Shown here: in pieces, positions 1 to 4,715 of the stretch
How the letters are laid out: each line of letters opens with the position of its first letter
Numbering within the stretch: position 1 is the first letter of the stretch
Assembly: GCA_007118555.1 (NCBI GenBank)
Contig: SKRJ01000029.1
Location: 1-5,227, forward strand
Direction: 5' to 3'
Source of the DNA: Anaerolineae bacterium
Lineage (GTDB): Bacteria; Chloroflexota; Anaerolineae; UBA1429
DNA length: 5,227 nucleotides
The notes under the pieces: generated by a model
What the model saw: the letters and a program-made list of their open reading frames with translations, nothing else
Database searches by the model: none
Told to the model about the DNA's origin: nothing
Position numbers and translations under genes: made by a program

Positions 1-348
1 CGGCTCAAGCTGCGCTATGAGGATTTCGAGACCCTCACACGCCAGGTGACACTGGATCAACCCACCGATCAGGCCGACTTGCTGCATGATCGCGCCCTCG
101 CGCTACTGGATGCCCACTGGAATCAGCAGCGCTCTGTGCGGCTGATTGGTCTGGGGGCCAGCGGGCTCCTGAGCGAGAGTGGCTATCAGCTCGACCTGTT
201 CGACCACAGCGACCAGCGCAACACCCGCCTCAGCCACACGCTGGACGAGATCCGCGCTCGCTTTGGACACCAAGCCATCACCCGGGCTTCGCTCCTGCGG
301 GACCGGCCCACACGGCAGGAGCCGTCGGACGAGGATCCTGCGGGCTGA
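1..348 (+). CDS. dinB: DNA polymerase IV (DinB, Y family), C-terminal part
   Basis: This is the last 115 codons of a translesion DNA polymerase; the catalytic palm and fingers lie to the left of the window. The visible part is the little-finger (PAD) domain, which grips DNA behind the active site. It opens with the strand LKLRYEDFETLTRQVTL, then a helix (DLLHDRALALLDAHW), then the strand VRLIGLGASGL, all typical of DinB. At bases 187-201 the sequence QLDLF matches the consensus beta-clamp-binding motif that tethers the polymerase to the sliding clamp. A further tail of about 45 residues containing DEIRARFG..AI.RASLL is also usual in DinB proteins of Gram-positive and Chloroflexota type. The gene ends with TGA, four bases before the stop codon of the convergent kinase gene. 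The family call is from recognised sequence pattern; the specific Pol IV function is inferred from the family. Confidence 0.93.
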   Translation, partial: RLKLRYEDFETLTRQVTLDQPTDQADLLHDRALALLDAHWNQQRSVRLIGLGASGLLSESGYQLDLFDHSDQRNTRLSHTLDEIRARFGHQAITRASLLRDRPTRQEPSDEDPAG

Positions 349-352
349 TGCG

Positions 353-1024
353 CTAGGCCATCGCCCCTCTCGGTGGCAGGTGGGGTGCGAACCACGCCTC
401 CACGAGGCGCCTATTCTCTGCCAGGGTCCTCTCTCCATCCACCCAGTGCACCCGCAGGCCCAACGTATCGGCCTGGGCCGCCACATGCTGCGCAAAGGCG
501 ACGTCGCGGTCCATCCAATGGCGAAAGGCCGTCTCGGGAGCCGAGCACTGGGCCAGAATCCGTTGCACCCAGGCGCCCCGCCGGGGGTAGACACGGCGCT
601 GAAACGCTTCGGTGGGCACCAGCCAGAGCGCCTGACGCTCGTCGGTGAGGTGGGGCGCCACGCTCCCGGGCAACAGGGCCGTGCCCTCTGCCAGCAGCTT
701 GCCGCTGGAGGGCTGACGCGCCGCCAGGTCGTCCAGGATCATGGAGAACTCTTGCCGATAGGAGGCCAGTTCATCGGCCAGGAGAGTGGCGACCGGGCGC
801 ATCCAGATCTCGTCCCAGGTCATGTGGGCGACGCGGGCGAGGTGAGGCTGGCGCTCGGCACTGGCCCGGGCCACATGGGCGTCCCAATGCTCGTCGCAGT
901 GCTAGGTCACGAGGCCGTGACGCGTAGCCAGGTCACGGGCGATGGATGACTTGCCCGAGCAGGGCGAGCCGCCCAGCCAGAGGATGGGCGGGCCAAGAGG
1001 CTCGGGCTGTGTGGTCTGATACAT
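353..1024 (-). pseudogene. P-loop nucleotide kinase-like protein interrupted by an in-frame TAG
   Basis: Read from ATG at 1024, the frame gives 223 codons, of which codon 41 (bases 904-902) is TAG. Before it lies a textbook Walker A loop, GGSPCSGKSS (residues 18-27), in the context ILWLGGSPCSGKSSIA. After it the frame continues without another stop through HCDEHWDAH, then MTWDEIWMRPV (68-78), a possible Walker-B-like strand LLAEG, and a C-terminal helical part with RHWMDRDVAFA, ending in TAG at 355-353. This looks like an uncharacterised shikimate/adenylate-kinase-like P-loop family that phosphorylates a small molecule; the substrate cannot be told. The stop would release a 40-residue fragment. 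Restart at GTG 874 would give 173 residues lacking the ATP-binding loop. No frameshift or other lesion is seen, so the mutation is recent or a sequencing error. The TAG most likely replaces a tyrosine codon (TAC or TAT), which I recall preceding the CDE-like motif in relatives. No strong Shine-Dalgarno sequence or promoter is visible upstream. Confidence 0.8.
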
Positions 1025-1104
1025 GGTTCATCTCTGCTGGCATTCTGCCGGGTATGCGGGGCACCGTTACGCCACGACGTGCATCCTACCGGCAGCGCCG
1101 TACC

Positions 1105-1133
1105 TTGACAAGCCCCGGGTCACGCGCTATTGT
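1105..1133 (+). promoter_or_regulatory. Predicted sigma70-type promoter of the cNMP/PH membrane protein gene
   Basis: A perfect -35 box TTGACA (1105-1110) is followed by a 17-base spacer and a -10 box TATTGT (1128-1133, four of six consensus bases). Transcription would begin near 1140, leaving a leader of about 47 bases before ATG 1187. It is the best match in the 162-base divergent spacer (1025-1186). I found no comparable promoter facing the other way toward the interrupted kinase gene. Confidence 0.65.
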
Positions 1134-1186
1134 CCCAGAGCGGTGCACCCTTTTGATCTGCCACCGATACTGTGAGATGGGACGCC

Positions 1187-2989
1187 ATGGACCTTGTAAC
1201 CCGGTTACGCAACACGCCCCTGTTCCGCTTTGTCTCCTTCGACGGTCTCTCGCTGTTGGCGACCATCGCCCACGAGCATGATGTGGATGAGGGCGCTCTG
1301 CTATGCCGCCAGGCCGACCTGGGCGCGCACTTTTTCCTCATCGACGACGGTGAGGCGCTCATCCAGCGCATCGACGAGAACGGCTTTCAACGACCCGTGG
1401 GCACACTGCGCGAGGGCGACTCGTTCGGGGTCACCTCGCTCTATCTGCCCGAGCCTCGGGATGCCACCGTCATTGCACGCACCGCCATGCGCATCTGGAC
1501 CATCGAGCGGGGCGAGTTTCAGGCGCTCTTGAGCAACTATCCTCGCCTGCGCCGTGAGGTCACCCTGCCCGACGAGCTCCAGGCTCGCCAGCGCATGCCC
1601 CACTTTGACTGGTTCGGCCCCCTGGAGAACACGGTGCACTTTGCCCACAGGCACTGGCTGTCGCTGGCCCGCTCCCTCTGGGTGCCGACGCTGGTGATGC
1701 TCTCGTTGCTGATGGTGCTCACAGCGCTGCTGGCTCTGGACCTTCTGAGGTTCGATCCTACGGTGCCTCTGGTCATCGCGGCGGGCCTGTACCTGGCCCT
1801 GGTGGTATGGCACTGGTTCGACTGGGCCAACGATCACTTTGTGGTGACGACCCAGCGCATCAGCTATCGCCAACGCGTGGCCTTTATGTACGAGTCGCGC
1901 AGTGAGGTGCCCATCGATCGCGTACAGAACATTAACGTAATCCAGACTTTTTCTGGCAGCCGCCTCGGGTTTGGCACGATGGTGATCGAGACCGCCTCGG
2001 AGACGGGCACCCTCTACCTGCAGTACGTGCCTCAGCCGGAAGAGATGCGGCAGGCGATTTGGGGGCAGGCGGAGCGTGTGTTGGCTACCCAGCGCGCCAC
2101 CGAGCGCCGCCTGATGTCCGAGGCCCTGTCCAGCTACCTGGGCGTCGAGATCCAAGAGTCGCTGCCCAACGAGTGGCAGGTGGGCGACGAGATCCCCCCC
2201 GAAGAGATCGAGGAACTGCTGCCGCCGGAGGAGGAGCTCACACGTCTGGGGATGGTGATGGATTGGCTGCACACGCTACAGATCCTGCCCCAGGTGCGCA
2301 TCGCTACGGCCGAGCAGGTGATCTGGCGCAAACACCCAATCTTTTTGCTGATGCGTATGTTCCTTCCGCTCATGATCGCCGTGGTCACGATGCCCCTGGC
2401 GGTGCTGGCGCATTTCGAGTGGCCGCAGGTTCTCAAAGAGTGGGGGGCGTACTATGGCTTTGGGATGCTGGCCCTGGCCATTTTCGCCTTTGGCTGGCTC
2501 GTCTGGGAGATCAGCGACTGGGGTAACGATCTCTATATCGTTACCAACGACCGCATCATCGATTACAAGCGGCGGCCCCTCTTTTTGCATTCAGAGCGCC
2601 GCGAGGCCAGCCTGGGCGTGATCCAGAACGTGCGTTTCGAGATTCCGAATCCGTGGGCGGGCCTGCTCAACTATGGCTGCGTCCTGGTGCAGACGGCCGG
2701 GCGGGGCGATTTCACCTTTGACCATGTGGGCAATCCGGCCGACGTGCAGGCCGAGATCTTTCGGCGGATCGAGGCCTATCGCGAGCGTCACCGCCAGCAG
2801 GAGGCCGAGCGCCGCCGCCGCGAGATGGCCGAGTGGTTCGCGGTGTACGAGGAGCTGGAGGGACGGCTGGGCGCGCATCCCGGCGCGGCGATTCCGAACC
2901 AGGAGCTGCCTCGCTATCCTCCCGAGATCGACGATGGCACGACGAGCGGCTCTAACGGCGGATCCAACGGCGGACGTACCGTGCTATGA
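1187..2989 (+). CDS. Membrane protein: cyclic-nucleotide-binding-like domain fused to two bacterial PH (bPH2) modules
   Basis: 600 residues. Residues 10-125 form a cyclic-nucleotide-binding-type beta roll (LFRFVSFDGLSLLATIA, then DGEALIQRID and GTLREGDSFG). Next come two predicted membrane helices (about 163-187 and 191-210) and a bPH2 (DUF304/YdbS-like) domain starting at DWANDHFVVTTQRISY (212-227). An acidic linker (333-351, PPEEIEELLPPEEEL core) leads to a second helix pair (about 385-409 and 421-442) and a second bPH2 domain starting DWGNDLYIVTNDRIIDY (444-460). The halves align at an offset of 232 residues, so the module was duplicated. A charged, probably coiled segment (527-551) and a Gly/Ser/Asn tail follow. 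All three soluble domains should face the cytoplasm. ATG 1187 is preferred; an in-frame GTG at 1172 would add five residues, and neither has a strong Shine-Dalgarno sequence. A role as a membrane sensor or scaffold is inferred; no enzyme motif is seen. The stop overlaps the convergent cupin gene's stop region. Confidence 0.92.
   Translation: MDLVTRLRNTPLFRFVSFDGLSLLATIAHEHDVDEGALLCRQADLGAHFFLIDDGEALIQRIDENGFQRPVGTLREGDSFGVTSLYLPEPRDATVIARTAMRIWTIERGEFQALLSNYPRLRREVTLPDELQARQRMPHFDWFGPLENTVHFAHRHWLSLARSLWVPTLVMLSLLMVLTALLALDLLRFDPTVPLVIAAGLYLALVVWHWFDWANDHFVVTTQRISYRQRVAFMYESRSEVPIDRVQNINVIQTFSGSRLGFGTMVIETASETGTLYLQYVPQPEEMRQAIWGQAERVLATQRATERRLMSEALSSYLGVEIQESLPNEWQVGDEIPPEEIEELLPPEEELTRLGMVMDWLHTLQILPQVRIATAEQVIWRKHPIFLLMRMFLPLMIAVVTMPLAVLAHFEWPQVLKEWGAYYGFGMLALAIFAFGWLVWEISDWGNDLYIVTNDRIIDYKRRPLFLHSERREASLGVIQNVRFEIPNPWAGLLNYGCVLVQTAGRGDFTFDHVGNPADVQAEIFRRIEAYRERHRQQEAERRRREMAEWFAVYEELEGRLGAHPGAAIPNQELPRYPPEIDDGTTSGSNGGSNGGRTVL
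2951..2974 (+). repeat. Two tandem 12-base units encoding SNGG-SNGG
   Basis: tctaacggcgga (2951-2962) is followed directly by tccaacggcgga (2963-2974), identical at 11 of 12 bases. It lies in the 3' end of the membrane protein gene and encodes a flexible Ser-Asn-Gly-Gly repeat just before the C-terminus. Such in-frame repeats can expand or contract by slippage without breaking the frame. Only two units are present. Confidence 0.75.
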
Positions 2990-3325
2990 CGGCGTCTGAT
3001 TGGCCTCGACAAAGTCGGCGCGCGCAGGCGCAAAGGCATCCAGCACCACCGAGTTTTCCAGCGCCACCACGCCGTGGGGCTCGTCCGCCCCCAGCGCGCA
3101 ACTCTCGCCCGCCTCTAACACGACCGGTCCGTCGGGACGCGTGAGCCGGATGCGGCCGCGCACCACATATAGGATCTGGACGTGGGGGTGCGAGTGCGTG
3201 GCAAATACGCTGCCCTGGGCCAGCGAGACCTCGCACAGCATCATCTCTTTTGTGTAGCTCAGCACCGTGTGCTGCACTCCAGGCGCCAGTTCGCGGGGAC
3301 GCCTGTTGGCTTGCTGTACGATCAT
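2984..3325 (-). CDS. Small single-domain cupin protein
   Basis: 113 residues from ATG 3325. Cupin motif 1 is GSVFATHSHPHVQILYVVRG: two histidines in HSH, a third at HPH, and Gln where the classical motif has Glu, a variant common in small bacterial 'HSHPxxQ' cupins. Motif 2 is GESCALGADEPHGVVALEN, supplying the last histidine. Together these give a likely single metal site (Mn, Fe, Ni or Zn unknown) in a beta barrel. The protein is cytoplasmic, with no signal peptide or second domain. Family members include isomerases, dioxygenases and sensor-like proteins, so no reaction can be assigned. It is the last gene of a leftward cluster, 39 bases after methionine aminopeptidase. A first ATG at 3331 lies only one base after the Shine-Dalgarno sequence, so the second ATG is chosen. 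The end overlaps the last six bases of the rightward membrane protein gene. Confidence 0.9.
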   Translation of the reverse strand: MIVQQANRRPRELAPGVQHTVLSYTKEMMLCEVSLAQGSVFATHSHPHVQILYVVRGRIRLTRPDGPVVLEAGESCALGADEPHGVVALENSVVLDAFAPARADFVEANQTPS

Positions 3326-3332
3326 GCTCATT

Positions 3333-3338
3333 CTCCTT
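3333..3338 (-). promoter_or_regulatory. Shine-Dalgarno sequence that decides the cupin start
   Basis: AAGGAG (3338-3333) is followed by a single base and ATG 3331, then AGC and ATG 3325. The spacing is 1 base to the first ATG and 7 bases to the second. Seven bases is near optimal and one base is too tight for normal initiation, so the internal ATG is the likely start. Confidence 0.7.
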
Positions 3339-3364
3339 GCGGCAAGCTGCGGGTGATGGGAACT

Positions 3365-4132
3365 CTAGATCGTCAGAATCTCGGGATCGGCATCGGTGAC
3401 CAGGATGGTATGCTCGAAATGGGCGCACAGGGCGCCCGATACCGTCGCCACGGTCCAGCGATCGCGTTTGACATAAAGTTTGGGCTCGCCGATGGTGAGC
3501 ATCGGCTCCAGGGCATAGGTCATGCCGGCGCGCAGGGGCGCGCCGCGATCGGGCTTGCCCCAGTTGGGGATCTGCGGCTCCTCGTGCATGTCACGGCCCA
3601 CGCCGTGGCCCGTGTACTCGCGGACCACCTGATAGCCCTGAGACTCGGCCCACTGTTGGATGGCGCTGGAGACGTCGCCCAGGCGGTTGCCCACGCGCGA
3701 GGCCTCGATGCCGAGCCGCAGCGCCTCGCGGGTGACGTCGAGCAGCCGTTGTGCCTCCTCCGAGATGCGGCCGACAGGCACGGTCACCGCCGAATCGCCC
3801 ACATAGCCGTCCAGGATGGTGCCGACATCGATGCTCAGGATCTGACCCTCGCGCAGGCGACGCCTGCCGGGTAGGCCGTGGACCAGCTCGTCGTCGATGC
3901 TGGCATTGATAGTCGCTGGATAGGGCGGCCCGGCCGGGTCGCTGTTGGGATAATCCACAAAGGCCGGTGTGCCACCGTGAGAGCGGATCACGTCCTCGGC
4001 GATGCGGTCCAACTCACCGGTCGAGATCCCCGGGCGCACCGCGTCGCACACCGCCTCTAGCGCCAGGGCGTTGACATGGCCTGCCCGCCGCATGGCGGCG
4101 ACGGCGGTCTCGGATCGTAGCGTAATAGGCAC
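3365..4132 (-). CDS. map: Methionine aminopeptidase, type I
   Basis: 255 residues. Removes the N-terminal methionine from newly made proteins in the cytoplasm, using a two-metal site. All five metal ligands are present: Asp102 (SIDVG), Asp113 (GYVGDSAVTV), His176 (YTGHGVGRDMHEEP), Glu209 (YALEPM) and Glu240 (AHFEHTILVT), each five places after the E. coli residue (97, 108, 171, 204, 235). His85 (ELVHGLP) and His183 match the substrate-binding histidines. Length is normal for the short type I form, with no N-terminal zinc extension. The start is GTG 4132: an in-frame TGA lies only 3 bases upstream of it (4138-4136), and the resulting MPITLRS..VAAMRRAG beginning fits the family. No clear Shine-Dalgarno sequence is present and the preceding gene ends 21 bases upstream, so coupled translation is plausible. 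In many bacteria map sits in the secY-adk-infA ribosomal cluster; this copy does not, so it may be a second paralogue. Confidence 0.97.
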   Translation of the reverse strand: MPITLRSETAVAAMRRAGHVNALALEAVCDAVRPGISTGELDRIAEDVIRSHGGTPAFVDYPNSDPAGPPYPATINASIDDELVHGLPGRRRLREGQILSIDVGTILDGYVGDSAVTVPVGRISEEAQRLLDVTREALRLGIEASRVGNRLGDVSSAIQQWAESQGYQVVREYTGHGVGRDMHEEPQIPNWGKPDRGAPLRAGMTYALEPMLTIGEPKLYVKRDRWTVATVSGALCAHFEHTILVTDADPEILTI

Positions 4133-4153
4133 AGTTCAGCTCTGACGTTCCGG

Positions 4154-4555
4154 CTAAAAGCAGCCGAGCTGGCAAGGGCGCACGCGCAACCCAAGAGCCT
4201 CGACGATATTACCCATCCCCAGACGGGGGTAGGCGAACTGATCAGCCACCTGCCACACATCCAGGCAGGGGATGTCGCCATCGCGGACACGGGCGCGCAG
4301 CGCGGCCTCGATCTCGGGCGGCACGTGCTCCGCAGGTTGCACGATCTTGCTCTGGCCCAGGCTCTTTTCGCCATAGCCAAAGAGGCCGAGCTGGCACCGG
4401 TAAAAGCGGATGTCGCTCTGGTTGTTGACGAGGGCGCCAATCTGGCCGGGCGTGATACCATGCTCTGCTGCGATGGCATGGGCATCGGCGCATGATAGCT
4501 CGCCATTGACCGCATGATCACGAACTGCTGCAAGAATCTGATCGCTCACGGGCAT
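4154..4555 (-). CDS. Uncharacterised protein of two cysteine-containing 'CQLGxF' repeats
   Basis: 133 residues with a clear internal duplication. Repeat 1 (about 5-59) runs DQILAAVRDHAVNGELSC...CQLGLF; repeat 2 (about 80-133) runs PEIEAALRARVRDGDIPC...CQLGCF. Each has a helix, then a G-[ED]-[LI]-x-C turn (Cys22, Cys97), a helix-turn-helix-like stretch (AHAIAAEHGITPGQIGALV in repeat 1), then the terminal C-Q-L-G-x-F (Cys54, Cys128, plus Cys132). The linker contains GYGEKSLGQSKIVQPAEHVPPE. Four repeat-equivalent cysteines plus one suggest a metal or redox site, but that is inference. I recall similar unnamed proteins in Chloroflexota and some other anaerobes; no function is known to me. Cytoplasmic, no signal peptide. 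First gene of the leftward cluster with map and the cupin. The Shine-Dalgarno AAAGGA (4562-4557) is only one base from ATG 4555 but seven from in-frame GTG 4549, which would give MSDQIL and 131 residues. Confidence 0.88.
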   Translation of the reverse strand: MPVSDQILAAVRDHAVNGELSCADAHAIAAEHGITPGQIGALVNNQSDIRFYRCQLGLFGYGEKSLGQSKIVQPAEHVPPEIEAALRARVRDGDIPCLDVWQVADQFAYPRLGMGNIVEALGLRVRPCQLGCF

Positions 4556-4582
4556 GTCCTTTCTGGAAAAGCCACCGTACCC

Positions 4583-4611
4583 ATTCTAACGCTCACAGGA
4601 GCGGATGCCAA
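4583..4611 (-). promoter_or_regulatory. Predicted promoter of the leftward CQLGxF protein-map-cupin cluster
   Basis: On the minus strand, TTGGCA (4611-4606, five of six -35 consensus bases) is followed by a 17-base spacer and TAGAAT (4588-4583, five of six -10 bases). Transcription would begin near 4576, giving a short leader of about 20 bases. Its -35 box is 13 bases from the -35 box of the divergent promoter. Confidence 0.65.
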
Positions 4612-4624
4612 AGCGTCCAAATCC

Positions 4625-4653
4625 TTGGCGGTTCGCTGGCGTATGGCTATAAT
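4625..4653 (+). promoter_or_regulatory. Predicted promoter of the glycosyltransferase gene
   Basis: TTGGCG (4625-4630, four of six -35 bases) is followed by a 17-base spacer and a perfect TATAAT (4648-4653). The start of transcription would fall near 4660, leaving a leader of about 56 bases before ATG 4716 that contains a strong hairpin. There is no extended -10 TG. Confidence 0.7.
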
Positions 4654-4671
4654 GCGACACAATGCGAGGTC

Positions 4672-4692
4672 CGGGAGCGCTCGGCGCTCCTG
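4672..4692 (+). other. Hairpin in the 5' leader of the glycosyltransferase gene
   Basis: GGAGCGC (4674-4680), loop TCG, GCGCTCC (4684-4690) form seven perfect G/C-rich pairs. One G-U and one C-G pair below extend the stem to nine (4672-4692). It sits between the predicted transcription start (about 4660) and the Shine-Dalgarno AGGAGG (4703-4708). No T-run follows, so it is not a standard intrinsic terminator. It may stabilise the mRNA or affect translation. Confidence 0.6.
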
Positions 4693-4715
4693 TCAGCTGT
4701 TCAGGAGGAGGGGCT

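Noticed and set aside
902..904. The in-frame TAG as a pyrrolysine or reassigned sense codon
   Set aside because: TAG terminates this gene and all three minus-strand genes at 2984-4555, and no recoding element is evident downstream. A nonsense mutation or base error is simpler.
179..949. Long open plus-strand frame opposite the kinase gene
   Set aside because: It has no recognisable domain or ribosome-binding site. The minus strand carries Walker A and family-like motifs, and high GC makes long antisense frames common.
1042..1070. Possible minus-strand promoter for the kinase gene (CAGAAT as -10)
   Set aside because: The hexamer 17 bases upstream is GTAACG, a poor -35, so the match is no better than chance.
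1301..2272. 323-residue open minus-strand frame inside the membrane protein gene
   Set aside because: The translation is rich in His, Gln and Arg with no coherent domain, while the plus strand encodes cNMP-like, membrane and bPH2 segments across the same bases.
3182..3874. 230-residue open plus-strand frame opposite map and the cupin gene
   Set aside because: It is antisense to complete metal-ligand motifs of methionine aminopeptidase and has no domain or start signal of its own.
4672..4692. Leader hairpin as an intrinsic terminator or attenuator
   Set aside because: No T-run follows the stem, and no competing anti-terminator pairing or leader peptide was found.
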